Source: Caballeronia insecticola
Lineage (GTDB): Bacteria; Pseudomonadota; Gammaproteobacteria; Burkholderiales; Burkholderiaceae
DNA length: 64,000 bases
Assembly (NCBI RefSeq): GCF_000402035.1
Contig: NC_021289.1
Span: 1,178,001-1,242,000 of the forward strand
Direction: 5' to 3'
The notes beneath the pieces are model-generated. The model made no database searches. It saw only the letters and a list, made by a program, of their open reading frames with translations, and was not told the DNA's origin. The position numbers and the translations under genes are program-made. Below, piece by piece: positions 54,615 through 63,947 of this stretch (the first letter of the stretch is position 1; each line of letters starts with the position of its first letter).

Positions 54615-56621
54615 ATGTTCGGCAAACTAACGCTTGAGGCGATCCCGTACCACGAACCCATCATCATGGGGGCGACGGTCTTCATGGCGATCCTCGCGCT
54701 CGGTACGGTCGCCCTTATCACCAAACTCGGCAAGTGGGGCTGGCTCTGGAGCGAGTATCTGACTTCGGTCGATCACAAGCGCATCGGCGTCATGTATCTC
54801 GTCGTGGCCGGGCTGATGCTCGTGCGCGGCTTCGCCGACGCCGTCATGATGCGTTTGCAGCAGGCGCTCGCATTCGATTCGCCGGGCTATCTGCCGCCGC
54901 ATCACTTCGACCAGGTTTTCTCGGCGCACGGCACCATCATGATTTTCTTCATGGCCATGGCGCTGCTGGTCGCGTTCTTCAACCTCATCGTGCCTTTGCA
55001 GATCGGCGCGCGTGACGTGGCGTTCCCGTTCATCAACTCGCTCTCGTTCTGGATGACGGCCGTGGCCGCCATTCTGATCAACGTGTCGCTGTTCGTCGGC
55101 GAGTTCTCGACGGCGGGCTGGCTCGCGTATCCGCCGCTCTCCGAACTGCAGTTCAGTCCGGGCGTCGGGGTCGATTACTACATCTGGGCATTGCAGTTGT
55201 CGGGCGTCGGCACGTTGCTCACGGGCGTGAATTTCTTCGTGACCATCGTCAAGATGCGCGCGCCCGGCATGACGTGGATGAAGTTGCCCGTCTTCACGTG
55301 GACCGCGTTCTGCTCGAACGTGCTGATCATGGCGACGTTCCCGATCCTGACCGTGGCGCTCGCGCTGCTCGGCCTCGACCGCTACGTCGGCATGCACTTC
55401 TTCACGAACGACGGCGGCGGCAACCCGATGATCTACCTGAACCTGATCTGGGCCTGGGGTCACCCCGAGGTCTACATTCTGGTTCTGCCTGCGTTCGGCA
55501 TTTATTCGGAAGTCGTCTCGACCTTCTCGAAGAAACCGCTGTTCGGCTACAAGACCATGATCTGGGCAACGTGCTGCATCATGGTGCTGGCGTTCCTCGT
55601 GTGGCTGCACCACTTCTTCACGATGGGCTCGGGCGCGAACGTCAATGCCTTCTTCGGCATTATGACGATGATCATCTCGATCCCGACCGGCGTGAAGATT
55701 TTCAACTGGCTCTTCACGATGTACCGCGGCCGCGTGCAACTCACGACGCCGGTGCTGTGGACCATCGGCTTCATCATCACGTTCACGCTCGGCGGCATGA
55801 CCGGCGTGATGCTCGCCATTCCCGGCGCGGACTTCGTGCTGCATAACTCGCTGTTCCTGATCGCCCACTTCCACAACGCAATCATCGGCGGCGTGGTGTT
55901 CGGCTACTTCGCAGGCGTGCAGTACTGGTGGCCGAAGGTGTTCGGCTTCAAGCTCGACGAAAAACTCGGCCGCAGCGCGTTCGCCTGCTGGTTCGTGGGC
56001 TTCTTCGTCGCGTTCGTGCCGATCTACATCCTGGGCTTCATGGGCGCGACGCGCCGCCTGAATCACTACGACGACCCGACCTGGCAGCCGTACTTCATCG
56101 TTGCCGCAATCGGCGTGGGCATCATCGCGCTGGGCGTGTTGTTCCAGGTCTTGCAGATCGTGGTGAGCACGATCCGCCGCGATCAGCCGGCTTATCGCGA
56201 CGTCACCGGCGATCCGTGGGACGGCCGCACGCTCGAATGGGCGATTAGCTCGCCGCCGCCCGTCTACAACTTCGCACGCATTCCCGCGGTTCGCGCGCTC
56301 GACGATTTCGCCGACGCGAAGGCAACGCGCCGCGTCGATAACCGCCCGTATCGCGACATTCATATGCCGTCGAACACGAGCGCGGGTCTGTTGATCGGCA
56401 TGCTCTCGCTGGCGCTCGGTTTCGCCGGAATCTGGCATATCTGGTGGCTGGCTATCGCGAGCTTCGTGGGCATCGCGGCGACGGTCATCGGATACAGCTT
56501 CCGCGAAAACGCCGGCTTCATCATTCCGGCCGCGAAGGTGAGATCGATCGAAGAACCGAATGCGCCGAGAACGCCCGTCAAGGCTGGCGTGGAACGCGAT
56601 CTGGAACTGGAGGTTCTGTAA
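54615..56621 (+). CDS. cyoB: CyoB, catalytic subunit I of cytochrome bo3 oxidase
   Basis: A 668-residue haem-copper oxidase subunit with about 15 spans. The CuB/cross-link site is [15 protein letters not shown], the HHFFT pair gives two more CuB ligands, and HFHNAIIGG holds the haem ligands. It reduces oxygen to water with quinol electrons and pumps protons. Length is normal. The operon order cyoABCD is standard. Confidence 0.97.
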   Translation: MFGKLTLEAIPYHEPIIMGATVFMAILALGTVALITKLGKWGWLWSEYLTSVDHKRIGVMYLVVAGLMLVRGFADAVMMRLQQALAFDSPGYLPPHHFDQVFSAHGTIMIFFMAMALLVAFFNLIVPLQIGARDVAFPFINSLSFWMTAVAAILINVSLFVGEFSTAGWLAYPPLSELQFSPGVGVDYYIWALQLSGVGTLLTGVNFFVTIVKMRAPGMTWMKLPVFTWTAFCSNVLIMATFPILTVALALLGLDRYVGMHFFTNDGGGNPMIYLNLIWAWGHPEVYILVLPAFGIYSEVVSTFSKKPLFGYKTMIWATCCIMVLAFLVWLHHFFTMGSGANVNAFFGIMTMIISIPTGVKIFNWLFTMYRGRVQLTTPVLWTIGFIITFTLGGMTGVMLAIPGADFVLHNSLFLIAHFHNAIIGGVVFGYFAGVQYWWPKVFGFKLDEKLGRSAFACWFVGFFVAFVPIYILGFMGATRRLNHYDDPTWQPYFIVAAIGVGIIALGVLFQVLQIVVSTIRRDQPAYRDVTGDPWDGRTLEWAISSPPPVYNFARIPAVRALDDFADAKATRRVDNRPYRDIHMPSNTSAGLLIGMLSLALGFAGIWHIWWLAIASFVGIAATVIGYSFRENAGFIIPAAKVRSIEEPNAPRTPVKAGVERDLELEVL

Positions 56622-57230
56622 ATGTCGCAAACGACACTTTCCGCGCAGCATGCGCACGACCATGAGCACGAGCACCACTCGCATTCGGTGTTCGGCTTCT
56701 GGGCCTACCTGATGACCGACTGCGTGCTGTTCGCGTCGCTGTTCGCGGCTTTCGCGATGTTCGCGATGCAGACCGCAGGCGGCCCCACCGGCAAAGATCT
56801 GTTTGAACTGAGAGACGTCGGGTACGAAACCGCACTTCTGCTCACGAGCAGCCTGACTTTCGGTCTCGCGATGATCTCGGCCGGCCGCAGGAAGTCGGGC
56901 GCAGTGCTGGCGTGGCTCTTCGTCACGTTCATGCTGGGCGCGGGCTTTCTCTGGCTCGAAATGCACGAGTTCGCGCATCTGATCGCCTCGGACGCCGGTC
57001 CGCAGCGCAGCGCGTTCTGGTCGGCGTTCTTCACGCTCGTCGGCACGCACGGCTTGCACGTGACGATCGGCCTCGTCTGGCTCGTGGTGCTGGCCATTCA
57101 AATCGTGAGCAATCCGGAGATGAACGAGCGCGAACTGCGCCGCCTCGCGTGCCTGAGCCTCTTCTGGCACTTTCTGGACATCGTCTGGATTTGCGTGTTT
57201 TCCTTCGTCTATCTCGGGAGCATGGTCTGA
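56622..57230 (+). CDS. cyoC: CyoC, subunit III of cytochrome bo3 oxidase
   Basis: A 202-residue membrane protein with five spans and a histidine-rich N-terminal tail (HAHDHEHEHHSHS) that could bind metal. Subunit III marks are GFWAYLMTDCVLFASLFA and FWHFLDIVWI. It starts directly after cyoB with no gap, and its stop shares a base with the cyoD start. Confidence 0.96.
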   Translation: MSQTTLSAQHAHDHEHEHHSHSVFGFWAYLMTDCVLFASLFAAFAMFAMQTAGGPTGKDLFELRDVGYETALLLTSSLTFGLAMISAGRRKSGAVLAWLFVTFMLGAGFLWLEMHEFAHLIASDAGPQRSAFWSAFFTLVGTHGLHVTIGLVWLVVLAIQIVSNPEMNERELRRLACLSLFWHFLDIVWICVFSFVYLGSMV

Positions 57231-57562
57231 TGGCTCATTCGCATAGCAACTCAAGCGATTTTCCGCACGTGACGGTGGGCGGCTATCTCATCGGTTTCGT
57301 GCTGGCTGTCGTGCTGACGCTCGGATCGTTCTGGGCCGCGACTTCGGGCGCGTTCAAGGGCGAAACCGGCCTCGTCGCGCTGGCGGTGCTGGCCGCCGTG
57401 CAGATGGTCGTGCATGTGGTGTTTTTCCTGCACGTGAACGCGTCGAAGGGACAGCGCTGGCACCTCATGTCGTTCGCCTACACCATTCTGATGTCGCTCG
57501 TTATCATCGTCGGCACGGTGTGGGTCATGCATAACGTCCACATGTTGATGATGGCGCGATAA
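57230..57562 (+). CDS. cyoD: CyoD, subunit IV of cytochrome bo3 oxidase
   Basis: A 110-residue protein with three transmembrane helices (about 17-37, 45-66 and 80-103) and the VHVVFFLHVNAS motif of CyoD. It is needed for assembly of the copper site. The TGATG overlap with cyoC indicates coupled translation. A strong terminator follows. No cyoE (haem O synthase) gene is present here. Confidence 0.95.
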   Translation: MAHSHSNSSDFPHVTVGGYLIGFVLAVVLTLGSFWAATSGAFKGETGLVALAVLAAVQMVVHVVFFLHVNASKGQRWHLMSFAYTILMSLVIIVGTVWVMHNVHMLMMAR

Positions 57563-57588
57563 CCCTTCTCGGGTAACCGTTGTCTGCC

Positions 57589-57620
57589 AAGGCGAACTCG
57601 CATGCGAGTTCGCCTTTTTC
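57589..57620 (+). terminator. Intrinsic terminator of cyoABCD
   Basis: A perfect 28-base palindrome with 14-base arms (57589-57602 and 57603-57616, arm AAGGCGAACTCGCA), followed by a T-run. The centre must open as a small loop. It begins 26 bases after the cyoD stop. Confidence 0.9.
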
Positions 57621-57777
57621 TTTGGTGCGGGTTGCAAACAGTCTGTAAGCGGTTTGCTCGCAATATTCGAACAATTCCGAATTCGCCGCACAACAAGTTT
57701 GCAGATAATCCGGGACACCTAATTTTTGTCCCTGCCGACAAGTCACAACGGCAAAGCCCGCTATGGAAGGAACCGCA

Positions 57778-58500
57778 ATGCGAGAATCGCGCAATTTTCC
57801 GAGGTCAGTCTGTATCGCAACGCCGGCGTACGAAGGCACCTGCAAGATGAGCTACGTCGAGAGCCTTCTTCCGCTGGTGATCCAGATGATGCGGCAGAAC
57901 ATCGGTATCCACTTCACGACGAGCAAAGGCGCGCTCGTCGTGCCGGGCCGCAATCTTTGTGTCGATTATTTTTTGAACCGCACGGACGCGTCGCACCTGC
58001 TTTTCATCGACAACGACATGAGCTGGCGCGCCACCGACCTGATGCGCATGCTCGGACACAGCGATCGTGACGTCATCGCCGCCATGTGCCCGAAGAAGGA
58101 GTACGACTGGGAACGCATCGCGAAGATCGCGCGCGAGCGGCCCGATCTGCCGGCATCCGCGTTGCCGCTTTACGGCGTCAAGCAGGTCAACAATATTCCG
58201 GTGTACGACGACATCATCGAAGTCGATGGAATCGGCACCGGCATGATGCTGATTCGCCGCGAAGTGTTCGACGCGCTGCGGCTCGCGCATCCGGACTGGA
58301 TTCAGGGCGGCACGGGCGTGCATAAGAATACGGTCGCCTACTTCGGCGGCGTGCGAAACACCGACGGCATCAGCGAAGACCTCGCTTTCTGCGCGGACGT
58401 GCGCGCCCTGGGCAAGCGCGTCTATGCGTGCCCCTGGCTGCGAATCGGTCATACGGGCAATCACGAGTTCGTCGGACACCCGCTATCGACGAATATGTGA
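57778..58500 (+). CDS. GT-A-fold glycosyltransferase-like protein of unknown role
   Basis: A 240-residue cytoplasmic protein. It has a GT2-like N-terminal pattern (SVCIATPAYEGTCKMSYVESLLPL), the DXD-like motif FIDNDMSW, and an acidic motif late in the chain (NTDGISEDLAFCADVRALGKRVY) followed by LRIGHTG. This suggests a family 2-type transferase without membrane spans. Donor and acceptor are unknown. ATG at 57778 follows a GGAAGGAA site; an ATG five codons upstream is less likely. It stands alone between two terminators. Confidence 0.68.
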   Translation: MRESRNFPRSVCIATPAYEGTCKMSYVESLLPLVIQMMRQNIGIHFTTSKGALVVPGRNLCVDYFLNRTDASHLLFIDNDMSWRATDLMRMLGHSDRDVIAAMCPKKEYDWERIAKIARERPDLPASALPLYGVKQVNNIPVYDDIIEVDGIGTGMMLIRREVFDALRLAHPDWIQGGTGVHKNTVAYFGGVRNTDGISEDLAFCADVRALGKRVYACPWLRIGHTGNHEFVGHPLSTNM

Positions 58501-58521
58501 TCCGGCCTCTCGCCCACTCCG

Positions 58522-58549
58522 AAACGCGCTGCCCATGCAGCGCGTTTTT
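58522..58549 (+). terminator. Intrinsic terminator after the glycosyltransferase-like gene
   Basis: An 11-base stem AAACGCGCTGC / GCAGCGCGTTT with a four-base CCAT loop, followed by a T-run, 21 bases after the stop codon. Confidence 0.88.
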
Positions 58550-58596
58550 CATTTGTGCGTTCCCATGCGCGCTTCCAAAAGCAAGCGTAAAAATGC

Positions 58597-58664
58597 TTGA
58601 CAACTTTTAGGGACACGCAGAATATTTGTCCATAATTTGATTTGTATATCCACAATATGGACAA
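58597..58664 (+). promoter_or_regulatory. Promoter and operator of the cupin-MFS-SDR-IclR operon
   Basis: TTGACA at 58597-58602 and AATATT at 58621-58626 form a sigma-70-like promoter with an 18-base spacer. Directly after it TTGTCCATA (58626-58634) and TATGGACAA (58656-58664) form a perfect nine-base inverted repeat. The position over the transcription start suggests a repressor site, most likely for the IclR protein at the end of the operon. Confidence 0.65.
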
Positions 58665-58673
58665 GGAGACGCA

Positions 58674-59201
58674 ATGAGCGCGCCAAAGCCCGCGGCGGAC
58701 GCCATGACGCCGTATCAACTTCCTTTCCCCAAGGAAGCACAAAAGGAAATCGTCGTTCCCAGCGCCATTCCCTCTGATGAGCGCGAATGGGTTCCGCAAG
58801 CCGAAAACGTCTGGTTTCGTCCGCTGTGTCTGAACGTGTCGACCGGTTACTGGATGAACCTGCTGCGCGTGCGCAAATCCGGCGTGTTGTCGAGGCATCG
58901 TCATCCGCAAGCGGTGCACGGCATGGTGCTCAAAGGCCGCTGGCGCTATCTCGAGCATGACTGGGAAGCGACCGAAGGCAGCTATGTCTTCGAGCCGCCC
59001 GGCGAAACGCACACGCTTTACGTGCCGGAAGACGTCGAGGAGATGATCACGTATTTTCAGGTCAACGGCGTCATGTTCTATTGCGACCCGTACGGCAACT
59101 ACACCGGCTACGAAGACGTCTTTACCAAGGTCGATATGTGCCGCAAGCATTACGAATCCGTCGGACTCGGCGCGAACTTCGTCGATCAGTTCATCCGCTG
59201 A
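58674..59201 (+). CDS. Cupin dioxygenase, 2,4'-dihydroxyacetophenone dioxygenase family
   Basis: A 175-residue single-domain cupin. The metal-binding motif is SRHRHPQAVHGMVLKGRWRYLEHDW and the second is PPGETHTLYVP. Characterised relatives cleave 2,4'-dihydroxyacetophenone with ferrous iron, but most are uncharacterised. It is the first gene of a catabolic operon with a transporter, an SDR enzyme and an IclR regulator, so it probably acts on the imported compound. An AAGGAG site precedes the ATG. Confidence 0.82.
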   Translation: MSAPKPAADAMTPYQLPFPKEAQKEIVVPSAIPSDEREWVPQAENVWFRPLCLNVSTGYWMNLLRVRKSGVLSRHRHPQAVHGMVLKGRWRYLEHDWEATEGSYVFEPPGETHTLYVPEDVEEMITYFQVNGVMFYCDPYGNYTGYEDVFTKVDMCRKHYESVGLGANFVDQFIR

Positions 59202-59262
59202 TTTATCGGGTCATATTCCCAAACCACCTCTAAGACTCAAAAGAGCATCCGGAGGAGACACC

Positions 59263-60564
59263 ATGCTGGAAAAATCACCGCGCCTCAAGCGCGTTCAGGT
59301 CGTCGCGATCGCGTTTCTGATGCTCGCGGGCATCGTCAATTATCTCGATCGCAGCACGCTTTCGATCGCCAATCATTCGGTCACGCAAGAACTCGGGCTG
59401 TCGGCCTCGCAAATGGGCCTGCTGCTCTCCGCATTCTCGTTCGCGTATGCGTTCTCGCAGTTGCCCATCGGCGCGATGCTCGATCGCTTCGGCGCGCGCG
59501 TCATGCTCGGGCTCGGCATGTTCGTGTGGTCGGTCGCGCAGTTGTTCGGCGGCCTCGTCACGAACCTTCAGCAATTCCTTGCGGCGCGCATCGCGCTCGG
59601 CATCGGCGAGGCGCCGCAGTTTCCGGCGGGCGCGAAAGTCGTCTCCGAATGGTTCGCGCAGCGTGAGCGCGGCAAGCCGACAGGCATTTTCGTCACGTCA
59701 TCGACGATCGGGCCCGCGCTCGCCCCGCCGATTCTCACCGTGCTGCTGCTCAACTTCGGCTGGCGCAACATGTTCGTGATCATGGGCGTGCTGGGCATTG
59801 CGGTGTCGATCGGCTGGTATATCGTTTATCGCAATCGCCGCGACGTGCAGCTCGAACCGCAGGAACTCGCGCATCTGACCGAAGGCGAACCGGCGCAACG
59901 CGCGGAACGCAACATGAGCTTCGCGGAATGGCGCGGCCTGTTCGGTCGCGCAACCACGTGGGGCATGATCTTCGGCTTCATGGGCGTGATCTATATGGTG
60001 TGGCTCTATCTCACCTGGCTGCCCGCGTATCTCGAACATGAACGCCATCTGACGATCGCGAAGACCGGCTGGATCGTGACGATTCCGTATCTCGCGGGCA
60101 CGCTCGGCATGCTGTCGTCGGGCTTTATCGCCGATGGTCTGATGGCGCGCGGCGTCGCTCCGATCCGCAGCCGCAAGTGGCCGATCTGCTCAGGCCTCAT
60201 CGGCGGCGCGCTCTTCACCGTGCCGGCGGCGTTCACGCCGAATCTCACGCTCGCGATCGTGTATCTGTCGGCGGCGATGTTCTTCGTCAACATGGCGAGC
60301 GGCGCGGCCTGGGCGCTCGTCTCTGTCGCGGCGCCGCGCCATATGGTCGCGTCGCTCGGCAGCATCCAGAACTTCGGCGGCTATTTCGGCGGCTCGTTCG
60401 CGCCGTTCATCACCGGTCTCGTCGTCGACAAGACACATTCGTTCGTCAACGCGTTCCTGATCAGCGCGGGCGTCGCGTTCGCCGCCGCGCTCGTCTACAT
60501 GTTCGTCGTGCGTGCGCCGATCGAGGACACCCAAGAGCAGGCCGCGCCCGTTCCCGTCGTATAA
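59263..60564 (+). CDS. MFS transporter, anion:cation symporter (ACS) type
   Basis: A 433-residue, 12-span permease. NYLDRSTLSIANHSV in the first span and GAMLDRFGARVMLG in loop 2-3 are typical of the ACS group (glucarate, galactonate, phthalate, hydroxyphenylacetate carriers). GGAGGAGA precedes the ATG. It should import the substrate of the operon. It is followed 11 bases later by the SDR gene. Confidence 0.9.
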   Translation: MLEKSPRLKRVQVVAIAFLMLAGIVNYLDRSTLSIANHSVTQELGLSASQMGLLLSAFSFAYAFSQLPIGAMLDRFGARVMLGLGMFVWSVAQLFGGLVTNLQQFLAARIALGIGEAPQFPAGAKVVSEWFAQRERGKPTGIFVTSSTIGPALAPPILTVLLLNFGWRNMFVIMGVLGIAVSIGWYIVYRNRRDVQLEPQELAHLTEGEPAQRAERNMSFAEWRGLFGRATTWGMIFGFMGVIYMVWLYLTWLPAYLEHERHLTIAKTGWIVTIPYLAGTLGMLSSGFIADGLMARGVAPIRSRKWPICSGLIGGALFTVPAAFTPNLTLAIVYLSAAMFFVNMASGAAWALVSVAAPRHMVASLGSIQNFGGYFGGSFAPFITGLVVDKTHSFVNAFLISAGVAFAAALVYMFVVRAPIEDTQEQAAPVPVV

Positions 60565-60575
60565 CTCACACCGTC

Positions 60576-61304
60576 ATGACTTTTCAAGCTGATCTCTTCA
60601 AGGGCAAAACCGTCGTTGTGACGGGCGGCACGCAGGGCATCGGCGCGGGCATCGCGCAGCAGTTCGCGGCGCTCGGCGCGCGCGTGATCGCGGCCGGCCT
60701 CGCGCCGAACGATGCCCAACGCGCCGCGCTGGGCACGGACATCGAACTCGCCGCACTCGATGTCGCCGATGCCGCCAGCGTCGCCGCGCTGTTCGCGAAG
60801 CTCGATACGCTCGACGTGCTCGTCAACTGCGCGGGCATGATCCGCCGCGGCGACGAGCACGACATCGACACGTTCGAGCGCGTGATCGCCGTGAACCTGA
60901 ACGGCACGATGCGCATGTGCGCGGCCGCCCGCCCGCTTCTCGCGAAGACGAAAGGCGCGATCGTCAATACGGCGTCGATGCTGACGTTCTTCGGCGGCGG
61001 CCTCGTGCCCGCGTACAGCGCGAGCAAGGGCGGCGTCGCGCAACTGACGAAGTCGCTCGCAATCGCGTATGCGGCCGAGGGCATCCGCGTGAACGCAGTC
61101 GCGCCCGGCTGGATCGCGACGCCGCTCACGCAAGCCCTTCAGGACGACGACGGCCGCTCGCAAGCCATCCTCGAACGCACGCCGATGAAGCGCTGGGGCT
61201 TGCCGGAAGACGTCGCGCGCGTGACGGCGTTTCTCGCGTCGCCGGGGGCGTCGTTCATGACGGGCGCAATCGTGCCGGTCGATGGCGGCTATCTGGTCGC
61301 ATAA
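60576..61304 (+). CDS. Short-chain dehydrogenase/reductase
   Basis: A 242-residue classical SDR enzyme. The cofactor loop is TGGTQGIG, the NAG-type motif NCAG, and the catalytic residues are Ser in NTASM and the YxxxK in YSASK. The C terminus ends in GAIVPVDGGY. It oxidises or reduces a hydroxyl/keto group in the pathway that also uses the cupin enzyme; the substrate cannot be told. Third gene of the operon. Confidence 0.9.
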   Translation: MTFQADLFKGKTVVVTGGTQGIGAGIAQQFAALGARVIAAGLAPNDAQRAALGTDIELAALDVADAASVAALFAKLDTLDVLVNCAGMIRRGDEHDIDTFERVIAVNLNGTMRMCAAARPLLAKTKGAIVNTASMLTFFGGGLVPAYSASKGGVAQLTKSLAIAYAAEGIRVNAVAPGWIATPLTQALQDDDGRSQAILERTPMKRWGLPEDVARVTAFLASPGASFMTGAIVPVDGGYLVA

Positions 61305-61312
61305 GTCATGGC

Positions 61313-62125
61313 ATGATTCGCAGCATCATGCTCTCCGACTCTCTTGCTCTCGACGCCGCCAAAGCCAGCGGCACCGCTGCGTTCTCCAAGTTCATGGCGG
61401 TTCTCCAACTCATCGCCGATGCCGCCGAACCGCCGACTATCGCGCGTCTCACGGCGGCAAGCGGCTATCCGCGTCCGACGGTGTATCGCATCGTCGGCGC
61501 GTTGATCGCGGAGGGGCTCGTCGTCGAAAGCGCGCGCGGCGGATGCTATGCGCTTGGGCCGCGTCTGATGTCGCTTGCGAGCCGCAGTTGGGAACGCTCG
61601 GACTTGCGCGTCGCCGCCGCCGATGCATTGCAGACGCTGCGCGACGCCACGCAGGAGACCGTGCATCTCGCGGTGCGAAGCGGCTCGGAAATGGTCTATG
61701 TCGAAAAGCTGGAGAGCCCGCATGCCGTGCGCATGGCGTCGCGCATTGGCACGCGCGTGACGCTTTATTCGAGTTCTGTCGGCAAGGCGTATTTGTCGAC
61801 GCTGACGCCCGACGCGCGCAATGCGCTCCTGCAAGGCATCGCGTTCGAGCGCTTCACGCCGAATACGATTGTCGATCGCACGGCGCTCGACGCCGAACTC
61901 GACGCAACGCGCACACGCGGCTATGCGGAAGACCGCGAGGAAAACGAGGCGCAGATTTTTTGCTACGGCAGCGCGATTGTCGGCGCGAACGGCGCGACGC
62001 TCGGCTGCGTGAGCGTCAGCATTCCGCTGTTCAGAAAGAGCGCGACGCCGCTCGACACCTACGTCGCGCCGCTCAGAGAAGCGTGCCGGGCGATCGCCGC
62101 CGGTATGAGTCCGGGCACGCGGTAG
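61313..62125 (+). CDS. IclR-family regulator
   Basis: A 270-residue regulator with a winged helix (TIARLTAASGYPRPTVYRIVGALIAEGLV) and an IclR effector domain (about 100-265, LYSSSVGKAYLSTL). It is the last gene of the cupin-MFS-SDR operon and probably represses it from the inverted repeat at 58626-58664, giving self-control. The start could be 61313 or the ATG at 61328; neither has a strong ribosome site. Confidence 0.88.
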   Translation: MIRSIMLSDSLALDAAKASGTAAFSKFMAVLQLIADAAEPPTIARLTAASGYPRPTVYRIVGALIAEGLVVESARGGCYALGPRLMSLASRSWERSDLRVAAADALQTLRDATQETVHLAVRSGSEMVYVEKLESPHAVRMASRIGTRVTLYSSSVGKAYLSTLTPDARNALLQGIAFERFTPNTIVDRTALDAELDATRTRGYAEDREENEAQIFCYGSAIVGANGATLGCVSVSIPLFRKSATPLDTYVAPLREACRAIAAGMSPGTR

Positions 62126-62147
62126 GAATAGACCTTAGCAACAGACC

Positions 62148-63668
62148 CTAACGAAACACCGTCCCGCGCGTGCGTTGCGACGCCGCCGCGCGCTTCGCGA
62201 TGAGCGCCGGCCAGCGCGGAAGCGTGTGCGGCCATTGCGTCGCCTCGTGCGCGAAGTGCGCCGCCAGGCTCCGCAAGCTGAACTGATCCGCAGCCAGCCG
62301 CAAAATGACTTTGCGCGCGATTTTCCACACATCGATATCGGGCGCGATCTCCTGCGCCATGCACTCGATGCGTTCCGCCGAACGCGACAGCAACATCGCC
62401 CGCGATGCAATGCGCCCGTGCGCCGCGCTGAACATGTGCTCGGCGGGCGCCTTGCCGATGGCGCCGAACAACTGCGCGACACCGACGCTGCGCCGCGCGT
62501 GCGCCGACGCGAAACGCTCCGCCTCGCGCCGATACGTCGACTCGACGCGCACTTCGTGATGCGTCGCATGCGTCTGCGGCCGCCCGTGTTCGAGATGCAT
62601 GCGCGCCGCGGCTTTGTGATCGCCTTGCAGCAGCGCATGCGACACGCCGACCATGAATTCGCGCTCGTGCGCGGCGAAGATCATCAACGGATTGTCGGCT
62701 TCGAGCACGATTTGTCCGCGCGTCGCGGGCTCGATGCTGATGCGCGCGCCGGCCGCATCGAGCCCCGCGTGATACACGCCGACGCCCAGCGCCATCTCGA
62801 AGAACGCCTCGATCAAGGTCGCGATGACGCCGGCCTGTTCGATCCCGCACGACGCGAGCGCGTCAGCATCCGACAGCGCGACAGTGCGGATCGCGCGCGT
62901 CGTCAGCACGGCGTCGTTGCAATAGTCCCAGAGCACTTCGGGCACGGCGAGCCGTGCATCGTCGCGCAGGCGAAAGCGCAGATAGCTCTGGTCGGCGGCG
63001 CGCTGGCGCAGGTCGATCATCGCGTCGACGCTTTCCCGCGCGCGCCGCACCCATTGCGACGGATGCATGTCGCGCGCTTTCGCCGAACGCCGTTCCGCGA
63101 AACTCGCCGCCGCGAACGCGAGGTCGAGATCGTCTTCCAGTTCGGCACGCGCGTCGGCGCGCAGCAACGTGACCCGCACCGGCATTTCGCCGATGCGCGC
63201 CGTATGCGTCTGCTCCGCGACGCCCGAGCGCAGCGGCACGTCGCTCAGATGCGTGAGTTCGAAAGCGGGCGTAGCGGGCAGCGCGGCGGCGCACGCGGCG
63301 CGAAAGCGCGGTGCATCGTAAGGCGTGAAGAGGCCGTCCATTTCGTCGAGCGCCACGCGCACGGCGGTTTCCGCCAGCACCGGATGACGCGCGAGCGCAC
63401 CCGACGCGTTTTCCAGCACACGCGAAAGTTGCGAAAGCGCAGGCACGCCCGCCGCGAGCGGCGCGGCGCGTGCGCCATGCGTGGCGAAGAAGCGCGCGAC
63501 GCGCGTCATCGCGGCGCCGTCATCGACATGATGGCTTTCGTGGACGAACGCTTGGCCAAGACGCCAGAGCGTCGCGAGTCGTCGGACAAACACGTGCAGG
63601 CTCGCTGAAAGTGAGTTGAAACCGCTGAAAGCTGCTATGCCGTCGTGCGTGGCACCCGAATCGTTCAA
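62148..63668 (-). CDS. Divergent UbiB/ABC1-like protein, probably without kinase activity
   Basis: A 506-residue protein that can be laid over AarF/UbiB kinases. The region DVPLRSGVAEQTHTARIGEMPVRVTLLR stands where these have the Ala/Gly-rich loop and the VAVKV strand; ARLAVPEVLWDYCNDAVLTTR fits the strand before the hinge; FFEMALGVGVYHAGLDAAG replaces the HADxHPGN catalytic loop, and LEADNPL replaces DFG. The key Lys, Asp, Asn and DFG Asp are thus changed. It may be a pseudokinase with a structural or lipid-binding role. The start is uncertain: TTG at 63668 is the longest; ATG at 63509 is the first in-frame ATG. Confidence 0.6.
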   Translation of the reverse strand: MNDSGATHDGIAAFSGFNSLSASLHVFVRRLATLWRLGQAFVHESHHVDDGAAMTRVARFFATHGARAAPLAAGVPALSQLSRVLENASGALARHPVLAETAVRVALDEMDGLFTPYDAPRFRAACAAALPATPAFELTHLSDVPLRSGVAEQTHTARIGEMPVRVTLLRADARAELEDDLDLAFAAASFAERRSAKARDMHPSQWVRRARESVDAMIDLRQRAADQSYLRFRLRDDARLAVPEVLWDYCNDAVLTTRAIRTVALSDADALASCGIEQAGVIATLIEAFFEMALGVGVYHAGLDAAGARISIEPATRGQIVLEADNPLMIFAAHEREFMVGVSHALLQGDHKAAARMHLEHGRPQTHATHHEVRVESTYRREAERFASAHARRSVGVAQLFGAIGKAPAEHMFSAAHGRIASRAMLLSRSAERIECMAQEIAPDIDVWKIARKVILRLAADQFSLRSLAAHFAHEATQWPHTLPRWPALIAKRAAASQRTRGTVFR

Positions 63669-63818
63669 TGTGTATCACGATTCCGACAGCCGCGCACGCG
63701 TTCATTGTGCGCCGTTCTTCGTCTAACTTCGTCTTTTAGTTCGGTATCCTCTTCGTATCGAACATTTTTGGGAAGCACGGACTTCGCTCGTCAACTGTAT
63801 ATTTTTGTCGACGTTGAA

Positions 63819-63834
63819 CTCAGATTAATCTGAG
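63819..63834. promoter_or_regulatory. Perfect 16-base palindrome in a promoter region
   Basis: CTCAGATTAATCTGAG lies in the AT-rich 280-base gap between two divergent genes. Such an even palindrome suggests a dimeric regulator site. It lies about 115 bases upstream of the gene beginning at 63948. Confidence 0.55.
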
Positions 63835-63947
63835 TGCGATATCTTAATAAAACGCTGCGATGCGACGTTTCCAGATCGACATCGACAGTCATGCAGCTTC
63901 GAGCGTCCCTGCACGAAGAAGAACAAACGACACACCCGAGAGACGCA

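Noticed and set aside
54627..57254. Open frame of 875 codons on the minus strand across cyoB and cyoC
   Set aside because: His/Arg/Glu-rich translation made of reversed membrane codons; spans two real genes and has no domain.
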